The notes under the pieces: generated by a model
Database searches by the model: none
Seen by the model: only the letters and a program-made list of their open reading frames with translations
What the model was told of the DNA's origin: nothing
Part shown: positions 11,556 to 22,278 of the stretch, one piece after another
Numbering within the stretch: position 1 is the stretch's first letter
Layout of the letters: every line of letters starts with the position of its first letter
Program-made: the position numbers and the translations under genes
Origin: Stenogyne calaminthoides
Taxonomy: Eukaryota; Streptophyta; Magnoliopsida; Lamiales; Lamiaceae
DNA length: 64,000 nt
Direction of reading: 5' to 3'
Assembly: GCA_037126765.1 (NCBI GenBank)
Contig: JBBCBC010000016.1
Coordinates: 558,001 to 622,000, forward strand

Positions 11556-12509
11556 TATTAATTGATGTATTTTAGATTTTAGATGTTACATAGAAATAAT
11601 GAATATAAAATTTTGATAGATTTTAGTCTCCAATAAAAGAAAGAAGTGAAGAGAGTGGTTTTGTTTGGGGGAAAATTCAATAATAAGGTGGCTTAAAAAT
11701 GATACAATATCGATAATTAGAGATAGACGTGGGAAAAAAAAATTACTACTTTGAAATAAAATTTAAACCAAAAAAACAACAATTTTTTTAAAAGGTAATT
11801 AATTACCATAGTTTTATAAAATAATCTATTACAATAATTTTTCTACCACCACGCATATGACAACATCATTTCTTCTATTTGTAGATCAGAATCACATGAA
11901 TCACCACAAAAAGGGGACCACCCGAAAATGCAACTCGGAACTATAACCGCACTGTAACCGAAATCCCACAAGAAGGGGACTACCCGAAACTGCAACTCGA
12001 ATTCATAACCGCACCGCAATCAGAACCACAACCCCACAAGAGGGGGACCAAAAAAGAATAAATATTTTTTCTCCGTATCTCGAACCAAAAACCTCGAAGT
12101 CTCATATTGAAGAATTTTAACCACTTTATCTATCTACACTTGACACCAAAAAAAACAATTAATAGGGGATACAATGAGCATTTTTTTCATAACCTTTATT
12201 CAATAATTCGGTAAATAATTTGATACTATGGCCCTTTAAATTTCTCCACGCACGTCTTTTTTCTTTTCCCTTTTTCACGATCGATAGTCGTTTTCCTTTA
12301 TGCAATTAGTTTGTTGTCAACTACCAAAATTGGGTTCACAAACTTTCCGTTTTAGGGTTCACTTAATTCAAATTGGGGAAATGAAACTGCAATTAATGTT
12401 TCAAAGTAAAGTTTTCAAATGATTGTCTCCTAACATTTTTGCATGAAATTTTGACATGCACCAACATTTTTGTTTAAAGATGAATGCGTGCAAATTCATT
12501 AGACCTTTC
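11556..12509. other. Intergenic, no gene seen
   Basis: AT-rich sequence around a short minisatellite (11902-12056). No open frame with recognisable features. Confidence 0.45.
11902..12056. repeat. Minisatellite, ~63-68-bp units, about 2.3 copies
   Basis: Units start near 11902, 11965 and 12033 with CCACAAGAAGGGGACTACC-like text, then TGCAACTCG and CATAACCGCAC. Only the start of the third unit is present. It is GC-richer than its surroundings. Confidence 0.75.
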
Positions 12510-12808
12510 AAAATGGGTCGACCCAATTTATACATGAAGTGGGTTGATTGATTATTTATGAGCTCGCGGGGGAATAGACTTGTTTAGGTTGGCCCGCATG
12601 AACCGCCGGTTGAGTCTGTTGGGGCGGGTTTTAACGGTTAAAAAGATAATAATTTATTTTATAAAAAACATGCGGGCTAGCCCGCTACTCATTATGGGTT
12701 GGGTTGGATTGAGTAGATTTCGACCCAAGCCCACAGTGAATTGAGCCTTCAAAACCTGCAAAAATATGAGTTGTGGGTCACTCAACCCGTCGGCCCATTC
12801 TTACAGTT
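12510..12808. mobile_element. MITE-like element rich in GGGT/CCCG motifs
   Basis: The left end AATGGGTCGACCC resembles the inverse of the right end (GAATGGGCCGACGGG on the opposite strand). The interior contains many short inverted pairs such as GCGGGCTAGCCCGC near 12673 and repeated GGGTTGGGTTGG/CAACCC text. This is a common style of plant hAT-related MITE, but the target-site duplication is not clear. Confidence 0.45.
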
Positions 12809-13437
12809 CTAAAATTAACCAACCCCGAATTCGATTGTCTCCTTCATAATTCAATTAAAAATAAAAAATTCACAAATGTTTAATTTTTTTTAATTTAAAA
12901 TGATATGTATGTGTGATGTAAATTTATACAAGAGAGACTATTTATTTTGTAAGATTAAAATTAAGGGGACTTATAGATATGTACATTATACATATATATG
13001 AGCATTGAGCAGTGATAGCATGTCTATTCTTGTTAAAAGACTTGGTACGTACTACCTAGCCTCCTTTATTAGGTCATATCCAGCAGTTGACTCTACTCTG
13101 GAGCTAATTCAGCACTACTCTATTCTAGAGCCAACACAAAATCTCCAGCAGTTTGCACTACTTTTTGCACTAAAATGGAATATTCTATAAAGATTCTTTA
13201 TTTTTAATTTTTTTATGTTATATATAATTATCTATATTTATAATGTATTTGTATACTTATTTCTAATATAAATTAATTTTTATATTATATTTAAATTTAA
13301 ATAAAAAATATAAAATTGATAAAATTGTTGAGCAAATCAAAATTGAAAATTCAACATAATATTAGAACGAAAATCCTAAATTACAATGATAACTTAAATT
13401 ACAACTAAAATATAAATTACAATACAATAGACACTGA

Positions 13438-14765
13438 TTACTCAGTGTTGGAATATTCTTCCCACAAATGGTCAATTAGTGCATTGCGGAGTGCGAAATG
13501 AGCCTCTGCATCTCTAATTTGTCTAAACCTGCCAAGGAAATTTTGAAATTGATCATTAGGTTCATTATTAACAAATTCAAGATCCGGAGATGACATTTCT
13601 TGTGCCTCTTCAATTGGAGCATCAAGGTCACGTTCATCCTCGACTATCATATTATGCATTATTATGCATGCAGATATTATATCATGCAAATAATTTTTAC
13701 TCCAAAAACGTGCTGGATTTGTCACAATTGCAAATCGACTTTGGAGAACTCCAAATGCTCGTTCCACATCTTTTCTGCATGATTCCTGTTTCATAGCAAA
13801 ATATTTTTTTTACGACCATTTGGTTCATGTATAGTTTGGACAAGTGTTGCCCATTTGGGATATATACCATCGGCTAAGTAATAACCCATGTTGTATTCCT
13901 TTCCTTGAATGACATAATGTGCAGGAGGAGCAATACCTCTAGCAAGATTAGAGAACAGATGAGACGTCTCCAACACATTAATATCATTGTTGGATCCTGG
14001 TATCCCCAAATCATATGCCATATCCACAAATCATAATCAGCCACAACTTCAAGAATAATAGTTGGAGATCCACTTCGGCCGGAATATTGTCCTGCCCATG
14101 CAGTTGGACAATTTTTCCACCTCCAGTGCATACAATCCAAACTACCTAACATTCCTGGGAAGCCACGTTGCTTACCTATATGAAGGAGTCTAGCAACGTC
14201 GGCTGGGGTGGGTGTTCTCAGATATTCCTCTCCGAATTTCTCTCTGACAAAGACGACAAAAATCTTTTCACACATTCAATTGTTGTAGACTCTCCAATTT
14301 TGATGTACTCATCCATTTGCATCTATTTGGAAGACCATATGCTAGCATTCAAATCATTGTTACTTTTTGGAGCGTAGACAAACCAAGTTGTCCAAATTGC
14401 GTTCTTTTTTGCATAAAATAATTATCATGATCTTTTACGACTTTGACAACATGGAGGAATAAAGTACGAGACATTCAAAATCGACGACGAAAATGCTCGT
14501 CATTAAACGTTGGATTTTCAGAAAAATAATCGTTGAAGAGTCTAGCAGCTGCACCTTCTCGATCACGATAAATTGTTCTCCGACCAGCAACTGAGCCTCC
14601 ATGAGTGGGGTTGACATTTTCATAAAATTGGGATATCTCATTGTTTTTTAATATTTGTTGTGCAATCACTCGTTGTTCTAAATCTAAACTCACGAAAAAT
14701 TGTTGAAACTCATCGTCGGATGAGCTTGAGCTTGAGCTTGAAGAAACAAAATGATTGAAATTCAT
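13438..14765 (-). pseudogene. HARBI1-like transposase, frameshifted
   Basis: This is the DDE nuclease of the Harbinger element. The N-terminal part (start codon at 14763-14765, near-uninterrupted serine run, FNDEHFRRRF) leads into RMSRTLFL-type sequence common to plant HARBI1-like proteins. The conserved core follows in the neighbouring frame: GFPGMLGSLDCMHW (first catalytic Asp), PGSNNDINVLE (second Asp) and RKDVERAFGVLQSRF (Glu), ending at the stop at 13438. Reading frames change between VADYDLWIW and LGIPGSNND (near 14010-14040) and at the A-run near 13800-13810, and a further stop interrupts the region near 14350-14370. The catalytic triad residues survive, but no intact protein can be made. 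The intact plant proteins are usually about 400 residues, matching the span here. Confidence 0.88.
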
Positions 14766-14996
14766 TTTATTTTTTTTTGAAGAAAAATGATGAAGCTTAT
14801 AATAAAATTGCTAATTGAAAGTGGTGATAGTGGAGTAAATCACAAAGTGGTAAAACGAATTGTAATGTATGATCATTATATAATAGTCCAAAGTGGTGAT
14901 AGTGGAGCAAAGCACAATCCGTGTGCATTCAATGACAGCCACCGATAACAATCGAATCTTTTAATCTCGGCCATAGATTTAATTCTTAAAAAGTAG

Positions 14997-15872
14997 TGAT
15001 GGTCCCGGTGGAAAACCCATTTTGCGCGTGCGGAAGCAAACATTTCATTCAATGCATATAAAAACAGGATTGATGGTCCCGGTTCCTCTTCTGATCTGCA
15101 ACCTTCTCTTCGATCTTACAGTGGGTTTTTCTTTCGATCGAACATGCGCTCTTCCGATCACCATATCATCTCGATTGTTTCTTCCGATCATCCGATCGTC
15201 TGTTTCCGGTCATCGATCTTACGATCGGTGGCTTAACTTTTTCTTCTCTCCCCGATTTCGTGAGTTCCCCTCAATTTGTTCTCTCGTTCCCCTCAACTTG
15301 TTATCGTAAATTAGCTTCAATAACACAAGTTGATAATGTTTTAGCATAATTCATCAAAACTAAAATATCCCAACAATTTCCCCCTTTTTGATAATGACGC
15401 CAAAACATTAGAATATATGCATTTTTAAAGAAACGGGTTTTCTTTTAAAAAGATCAGTTCAGGTGTTCACTTTGAAATCAGTGAACCGTTTGAACACCTG
15501 CTCTGATACCAATTGATGGTCCCAAAGTGAACACCTGAACTGATCTTTTTAAAAGAAAACCCGTTTGAGTGAGAGCTCGTTAAATATCTAGAGGCGAGCC
15601 CGAGAGGGTGATAAGTCCAGTTGGAAGGAATTTCCCTAGGAACAGGGAGAGTGGATGTAGGAGCTTGAGCCTCCGAACCACTATACTTTGTTGTGTTCTT
15701 TATTGTTTTATGTTCTTATATTGTCATATGCATTCGATTATAAGCAAAACATAACACATGAGCTTAAAACGCAAAAATCTGTAATCACCATTCCTTCACC
15801 CCTGTTTTTATATGCATTGAATGAAATGTTTGCTTCCGCACGCGCAAAATGAGTTTTCCACCGGGACCATCA
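14997..15872 (-). mobile_element. LTR-retroelement derivative with inverted ends, nested in Harbinger
   Basis: The unit starts TGATGGTCCCGGTGG and ends CCACCGGGACCATCA, and is flanked by AGTAG on both sides (14992-14996, 15873-15877), a 5-bp duplication inside one unit of the ~100-bp minisatellite. TG...CA ends and a 5-bp duplication point to retroviral-type integrase. However, the outer ~70 bases form an inverted repeat, not a direct one. A second inverted pair (about 15430-15470 with 15522-15565) surrounds a primer-binding-site-like GCTCTGATACCA (15500-15511, complement of TGGTATCAGAGC, matching initiator tRNA-Met). A purine-tract-like run AAAAAGGGGGAAATTG, read on the minus strand, lies at about 15374-15389. 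No coding capacity. The layout looks like two LTRs in opposite orientation. Confidence 0.75.
15514..15872 (-). repeat. LTR-like segment (359 bp) beside the primer-binding site
   Basis: Begins TGATGGTCCC and ends GGGACCATCA, so it has the TG...CA ends and short inverted termini of an LTR. It directly abuts the primer-binding-site-like motif at 15500-15511 (two-base gap), which makes it the 5' LTR of an element read on the minus strand. Its outer 70 bases and inner 43 bases both recur inverted on the left side of the element. Confidence 0.65.
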
Positions 15873-16303
15873 AGTAGTGTGAGTGGAGTAAAGCACAATC
15901 CGTGTGCATTTAATGATAGCCACCGATAACAATCGAATCTTTTAATCTCTGCCGTAGATTTAGTTCTGAAAAAGTAGTATGAGTGGAGTAAAACACAATC
16001 CGTGTGCATTCAATGATAGTCACTGATAACAATCGAATCTTTTAATCTCAAATAGTAGATTTATTTACGAAAAAAGTAATATGAGTGGAGTAAAACACAA
16101 TCCGTGTGCATTCAATGATAGTCACTGATAACAATCGAATCTTTTAATCTCAGCCGTAGATTTATTTCTGAAAAAGTAGTGTGAGTGGAGTAAAACACAA
16201 TCCGTGTGCATTCAATGATAGTCACTGATAACAATCGAATCTTTTAATCTCAGCCGTAGATTTATTTCTGAAAAAGTAGTGTGAGTGGAGTAAAGCACAA
16301 TCC
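15873..16303. repeat. ~100-bp tandem repeats in the Harbinger central spacer
   Basis: Units begin AGTAGTGTGAGTGGAG at 15873, 15973, 16075, 16175 and 16275 (last one partial). Each contains ACACAATCCGTGTGCATT, GATAACAATCGAATC and a TAGATTTATTTCTGAAAAAG tail. Another unit lies at 14889-14996, separated from the rest only by the nested retroelement. They sit between the two divergent transposon genes, where their shared promoter should be. Confidence 0.9.
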
Positions 16304-16390
16304 CTATATTCCAAAATTTCCTATATATATATGACATACACCACATTTTCACACACACTTCTCTATCTTTCATATATATTTTCTCTCAAA

Positions 16391-17377
16391 ATGTCTAAAC
16401 AACGCTCTTCTAACTACACTTTTGCTGAAGATATCCACCTTGCTCAAATGTGGCTTGATGTCTCACAGGATCCAATAGTGGGCAATAACCAAAATTTCAG
16501 CACGATTTTGGGAGCGTATTCTTTGAAATACAACACTAAAAAGCCAAAACTCAAGATAAGCGATCGTAACAAAAAAGATCGGTTGCAATCTCAAGATGCA
16601 ACTCATCCACAAGGAATGCAAAAGGTTCAACAAATGTTTACGACAAGTCGAACTCCTGAATCCAAGTGGTGCAAATGAACAAAATATCATAAGTAGTGTT
16701 TATTTGCATTTCTTTTATTAAGATATCAACATCTTTTAACTTCAACTTTGTTTATATCTTATGCAGTACCAACTTGCACATGAGATGTTCATGTCAATAA
16801 AAGGATGTGAAGAAGGTTTCAAATACGACCATGTTTGGCCTACTACAAGTTCAAACAAATGGTGGAGTCTCTTCAGATCTCGACGAAAATATGATGGAGT
16901 CTCTACTTCACCCCCTCCATTCACTATTAATTTAAGTGAAGATAACAATTTCAAATGATGGTTCTCCATCACAAATACCCCGAGGGGGGTCAAAAAGTTT
17001 AAACTAAAGAGAAAACAAAAAGAAGAAAAATGTCTAGTTTCTTACAAACGATCAAAGAGGAGAATGAGAAACTTCGGGGATTACTTGAAAGTTCAGTTGA
17101 AAAATCGGACCGTGGTATGGATATGCTACAGAAAAAACTTGAAGCAGACCAAGAAAAAAATAGAATTCGTCAACAGGTGAGAGATGACAAAATTATGAAT
17201 ATCAATCCGAACTCCATTGAGGATCCTGAACGTCGTACGTCATTGATGTTTGAGCAACAAGTAATAATGCAGAAAAGGAGGCAAGCACACATAGCAAACA
17301 CTAGTAGTAGCGTGTATGATATGTTTGGACAATTTCCAGATCTTGGGGGATCTGGAAGTGGTCTTTCTGAGTATTAG
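16391..17377 (+). pseudogene. NAM-associated/Myb-like partner protein of Harbinger, broken
   Basis: The start MSKQRSSNYTFAEDIHL followed by WLDVSQDPIVGNNQ is the usual opening of the Myb/SANT-like DNA-binding protein encoded by plant Harbinger elements (often annotated as glutathione S-transferase T3-like or NAM-associated). A frame change after about residue 40 and an intron-like AT-rich gap near 16690-16765 lead to GFKYDHVWP (16818-16844), the conserved middle. The C-terminal part at 17030-17377 (coiled EENEKLRGLLE, then DKIMNINPNSIEDPERR and FEQQ) is in a single frame and ends with GLSEY and a stop. In working elements this protein brings the transposase to the DNA ends. Several frame breaks make this copy inactive. 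Confidence 0.82.
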
Positions 17378-17960
17378 AATATATATTAGTTGTATGTTAT
17401 TTTTTTAATGATTGTATGCTTTTATCTAATAGTTATTATGTTATGATGTTTTTTTTTTAAATTTTATCTATTTGTAGTAATTTCATGTAATCGTTCTCAA
17501 TATTGTAATGTTTGCATCATTTTATTATGTAATTTTATGTTATCTTTTCAATTATGTGTAGTATTTTAATTCATAACATATTTTAAATTAATTGAGATTT
17601 TTTTGAATTAACTATAATATTAATTTATTTTTCATTAATGGAATACAATAATAATTGATTTTTAATATTAAGTAAAAATAATAATTTAATTATATATGGC
17701 ATCACATAAATTATTCTAAGTTATCACATAAATAATAATCTAATAATATATCACATAAATATAATCTAATAATAATCACATAAATTCAATTAAAATAAAT
17801 AAGAAAAAAAAAAGTAGCGCACGATTTAACGTGCGCTGAATGTGGCGCAATTTTTATCATGCAAATCATTTAACTCTATTGTAGCGCAAGTATTGGCGCA
17901 CTGCTGGAGAAGAAAATTAGACAAATACGCCACTCCAGCGCACTGCTGGAGATGGTCTTA

Positions 17961-18564
17961 GAGAATAAGTTGGTGTATAAACATCTCTCCTACAGTTGAG
18001 TTTCCAATTTATTATCAGTGTAACAAATAATTACTTAAACACGTAAAAGATGATGAAGTTAAAAATGATACTTCTGGAAGAAAATGAGCATAATATACAT
18101 AGTCCTTGAAAATGAGCATAATAACCATAGTTCTAGAACTAGAATCTGGTTCGATCAGAATATATACATGTACGCAAATGCGACAGATTCAATACCAAAA
18201 GATAGAATATATATATTAACAGTATTATTCGTTTCTCTTCAGATTTCAAGCAGCTTTACTTGGTTGTACCTCCCAATTTTCCAGGAAAAAGATGTTGTAC
18301 TTCCACTCTAAATAATTAATATATACTTTTCTTTTCTATATTTAAAAAAGGAAAAGACAGTTGAAATATGCAGACATACAACTATGGATGGTTTCCAAGT
18401 CAAGATTCAAGGTTTGGAGATGATGTAAAAGGAGAATAATGTTCTTAGCTTTTAGCTTCTCATAAATCAGGCATTGATGCTTAGTTATTCATAATGTTGA
18501 AACTAACTAAATAATAGACAAAATATGTTCTCAAGAACAAAGAAAGCATGCCCGTAAAAGGTAC
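17961..18564. other. Intergenic, no gene seen
   Basis: AT-rich DNA to the right of the Harbinger element with no recognisable gene or repeat. Confidence 0.45.
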
Positions 18565-18694
18565 ACTTGTATGAAACCGTCTTACAGTGAGACGAGACAT
18601 AAATTGGGCATTGTCACTTTTAACACTTTGGGAGGGGGGTGTGATTTGTACTTGGTTCTATCCCGTCTTATGCATGAGACCGTTTCATATGAGT
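18565..18694. mobile_element. Short MITE with GAAACCGTCT-type ends
   Basis: The left end ACTTGTATGAAACCGTCTTA matches, with changes, the inverse of the right end (ACTCATATGAAACGGTCTCA on the opposite strand). The motif ATGCATGAGAC near the right end recurs in a related copy at 21276-21418. The element is 130 bp and non-coding. Confidence 0.6.
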
Positions 18695-19221
18695 GTTTGT
18701 AAAACTGTAAAAAAAAAAAAACTAAGAAAGCATATACGTTTGAAACATTCCACGTTGCATGCACCGATTGATGTACAAATTATAATGTCCTAATTTTAAT
18801 TATTATTACTTGATACTCAATTAAGGACGGAGTCACGTTGGGTAGGGCAATTGACTCCTGCACTTTTACGAAATTATATATAGGTTCGTGTCTTTTTATT
18901 AATGTTGTTCTATCAATTATAGATTAGGTTTCAATTTTTGTTGATCACACTTCCGTTTCTTTATTCTTTTCATTTCGTTTAGTGCAGATTATTTTGGGCT
19001 AAATATTGAAATTTATTCCTTGAATCATAAATCAGGTTGGGTCGATTTTTGGACACACTTCTTGTTGGAACCACAACTTTTAATAATTTAATTTTAGACA
19101 CATTTTATACGTATAATCTTTATTAAATTCAACTTTTTTTTATTATTCAATTTATATACATAGAATTTTTCTTACAAAATAAGATCAATAGTATTTCGAA
19201 TACTATGATGTAATTATATTA
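18695..19221. other. Intergenic, no gene seen
   Basis: AT-rich spacer. Around 18825-18880 there is a short repeat-like phrase (GGACGGAGTCAC, GGGCAATTG) loosely similar to text near 8875; otherwise nothing. Confidence 0.4.
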
Positions 19222-19292
19222 ATTAACTCAAGTGGTTAAAACACCACTGCCTATGCCGTGAGATCTCACTATATGCCCGATCAAAAAAAAAA
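19222..19292 (+). mobile_element. tRNA-derived SINE fragment
   Basis: AACTCAAGTGGTTAAAACAC is a degraded tRNA-type A box, followed by CACTGCCTATGCCGTGAG, and the copy ends in an A-run at about 19283-19293. The same order of phrases is seen, better preserved, on the minus strand at 43302-43392, so the two belong to one SINE family. The B box is lost here. Confidence 0.55.
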
Positions 19293-20642
19293 ATTAAATG
19301 AATTCTAATGTAATAAAATTAAATTTTTAACTGTACGTGTATAGTATAAAATTATATTTTAAATTCTATTACTTTTTTCATATGCTCAATGATTAATATT
19401 ATTTTATTTGTACAGAAAAAAACTTAATTGAGGGTTTATGGTCTAGTATGTTTCAAATTGCAATTGGAAGAATTTACAATAATGATTGGAAACGAGAGAA
19501 CATACAGTATTGCAAATTCTTCTTCAAAACATTGTAAAAATAAGGTAAAATGCATAATTTATCTCACTTTATTTTCTACAATTTTCTTTTCTCTTTGTAC
19601 TTTTATTTTACGTACTTTTGTCCTTGTATACTTAATTTATACTCTTCTGCAATTGCTTTTATAATGTTTACTTCTGCATATTCAAGATGAAAGGTAAAGA
19701 TTTGAGGGGCAAAAGTTAATAAAAGAAATTAAAGTGCAGACAAAAATGTACACGTGATAAAAACTTAAGAATAAAAAAACACTACAAAAAATTAAAATAT
19801 GAGGAAGAAAAGTAAAATAATGAAAAAACAGAGCAATTTTTTTTTTCTTAAAATAATGTTTGAATGACGGTAATGTTAAAATATTTTCTTCTCCTCTTTT
19901 AATACATTTTTTCTTTAAATTAAAATCTTTAAAACTGATACGTCTCGTACATTGGACGAAATGATACCTTGATATTTGAATCATGTTTCTTTTAAAACCT
20001 ACTATATTATAAATTCATACTCGTATAATTTTTATAACATTTTATATTGTAAATTGTATGTTCATAGGAATTAATATATACTAGTGAACCCCCAAATAGG
20101 CAAATGCTAATATTGTACACACAACATTTCGTTACACGCCACAATCACATCCTCAAGAGCTGTTTTGAAATGACATTTGGTTATGTATACATACACATAT
20201 AATTAGAACATATTGCACCAAAATATATTGGATTTTCTGGTCATCACCTACTGCATGCTACTATTATTTTCGTTTTATATTTATTTTCTTGCACAATTTA
20301 TTGCTGTCAGTAATAATTTCTAATTAAGTTCAGTCCAGAAATTATTTTATTAAAAATTCAAATTTTTGGAGTATGCAATAATTTGATTAGATGGTTATCC
20401 AACTTCAGTTTATGTCGTTTTCTAAGAGGAAGTTAATTAATTTTCATTCTTTCCGAGTTTAATTAATACTCCTAAACAAATAGTCCCGGATTTTTTGGAT
20501 AGGTCCATAAGGTAGAAAGATAAAATGATTTTTTTTTTGGATATATAGGTCCATAAGTTAGAGAGATAAAAGGGCTTATTTCATGCTACGCAGTGCATTA
20601 ACATATTATTAATGTATTGCACGGTATAATACATCAAATAGT
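19293..20642. other. Intergenic, no gene seen
   Basis: AT-rich, with poly-A/T tracts. A minus-strand open frame at about 19682-19984 is low-complexity and not recognised. Confidence 0.45.
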
Positions 20643-20790
20643 CAAGCGTGGATAGTTCAACTGGTTTGAGTTCCACCACCCAGGATCATAAGGTCTTGGG
20701 TTTGAGATACGGAGAGGAAAAATTTATTTTCTCTTGTGCAGGTTCCCTTTGAGGTAGGGGTGATGTTTCCATGCGTTGGTACAAATAGGC
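20643..20790 (+). mobile_element. Possible tRNA-derived SINE
   Basis: GGATAGTTCAACTGGTTTGAG resembles a tRNA A box and GGGTTTGAGATAC a B box, about 40 bases apart as in tRNA genes. The intervening sequence does not fold as a tRNA by eye, so a SINE head is more likely than a tRNA gene. The 3' end is uncertain. Confidence 0.42.
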
Positions 20791-21215
20791 AGCTACTTAT
20801 CGACCATATATTCAATCACATAGTGAATATTACTATTGCTTTATACAATATGAAAGTGTCTTTGCATTTATCAAGGATGAAAATAATAGAAATGCATTTA
20901 ATTTCAGTCTATGGTACTGTTCTTAAACATAACTAATCAGCTTTGAGAGTCGTTTAGCTTTAAAGCTAATAAATTTTTTTGTCTTAGTTCATGCATACGG
21001 GTGTGGGGATGATAATTGAAAAATTATTGAATAAAAAATTTTGAATTTTAATTTTTGTGTATGTTTAGTTGTTAAGATGATTATCAGAAAGTATATGATA
21101 GTAAAATTATTATACTATTAAAGATAAATGTGTGATATATATTGAGAAAGAAAATGAGAGTGAAAATGAAAAAAAATATACTATATATTATTTTAAAGGG
21201 TATACATTAACAAAA

Positions 21216-21251
<36 letters not shown>

Positions 21252-22014
21252 ATTTTTTTTTTTTTTTTTTGACAAAAACTCACATGAGACAGTACTTTTA
21301 TGCATGAGACGGTGTACAACTTAGCAAAAATCAACACCCACCCTCTTAAAATGTTAAAGAATCCCTAAATTATTCTTCATTTCATCGTAAAATGGTCTCA
21401 TGCAAGTGTGTCTCATATATATTATATAACTTGAAAAAATGAAAAAACATGGTTGATTTTTATATTTGCATTTGTCATGGAAGGAAATAAGAGAAATGTA
21501 TTGGCATAGAAGCAGTTTAGATTATTTTTTATTTTTTTTGACAGAAGAAGCAGTTTAGATTATGAGTCTAGTGAAAGTAGGTAAAATATTAGAGCAAACT
21601 TTGTAGTACAAAGTGATTATAAGATTTCAGATAGAGATATAGCTATAATTATATGTTGACTTTGTGAGATAATTGTTGCAGTCCATTTTATACTTTTATC
21701 TGATTTAAAGTTGGATATATTAAGGGGTTTTTGCAAAAAATTATAAGAGATTATAGTCATCTAGAATTGTGTAGATTATATTGTTTTTATTGTGGAAGTC
21801 GATTTTCTGACTTTTTAATATTGTCTTTATTTCCTGTAAAAAGAAATGGTTGATGTGATGATTAATTCATGCCACTTATAGATGTAGTACAATAATTTAA
21901 GTATTCCTATAAATATATTGAGTTTTTATTTTTATATTACAATAAATACCATACCTTTCTTATGAATTTTGAAATTAACTAATAATAGAAATATTATGAT
22001 CTTGATGTTTTAAT
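20791..22014. other. Intergenic, no gene seen
   Basis: AT-rich spacer with a (TA)n tract (about 21220-21248) followed by a long T-run, and a MITE copy at 21276-21418. No gene. Confidence 0.45.
21276..21418. mobile_element. Diverged MITE copy related to 18565-18694
   Basis: Contains CTCACATGAGACAGT, then ATGCATGAGACGGT on the left, and AATGGTCTCATGCAAG and GTGTCTCATA on the right, forming imperfect inverted ends of the GAGACGGT family. Non-coding. Confidence 0.5.
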
Positions 22015-22278
22015 CAGTGAAATTTAAAGCTAACCTGCATGTAAAATGAAAATGACCGGAAAATTGCTATGATCGTCGGAGGAACATCAACGCTATCCGA
22101 GTATATGATCAATTAAGTGATACTCTGGGCGCCTACGATTGGGGATCTAGGGTTTGTCGGTTATTGTTATTCAACCCTTGTGCGGCTTTGCTATTTATAT
22201 ACTTTGCTTTCTCTCGTTTTGAGAGCGTGTTATATCTCCTTTGTGAGATCTTGTCTTTGTTTACGAACTCGATTTTCA

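Larger units (their letters stand above)
13072..17957. mobile_element. PIF/Harbinger DNA transposon, two genes, decayed
   Basis: TTA lies on both sides (13069-13071 and 17958-17960), the 3-bp duplication typical of PIF/Harbinger. Terminal repeats are GGTCATATCCAGCAG (left) and GACCATCTCCAGCAG (right, opposite strand), 12 of 15 bases alike. Inside are two genes pointing outward: a HARBI1-like DDE transposase on the minus strand and a NAM-associated/Myb-like partner on the plus strand, the two proteins plant Harbinger elements need. They share a central spacer with ~100-bp tandem repeats. A foreign 876-bp retroelement sits in that spacer. Both genes are frameshifted, so the copy is not autonomous. 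Subterminal GCGCACTGCTGGAG motifs repeat near the right end (17896-17950). Confidence 0.9.

Noticed and set aside
19682..19984. 100-residue minus-strand open frame
   Set aside because: Phe/Lys/Leu-rich translation of AT-rich DNA with no conserved features.
20643..20720. A tRNA gene on the plus strand
   Set aside because: Box-like motifs only, with no cloverleaf seen by eye.
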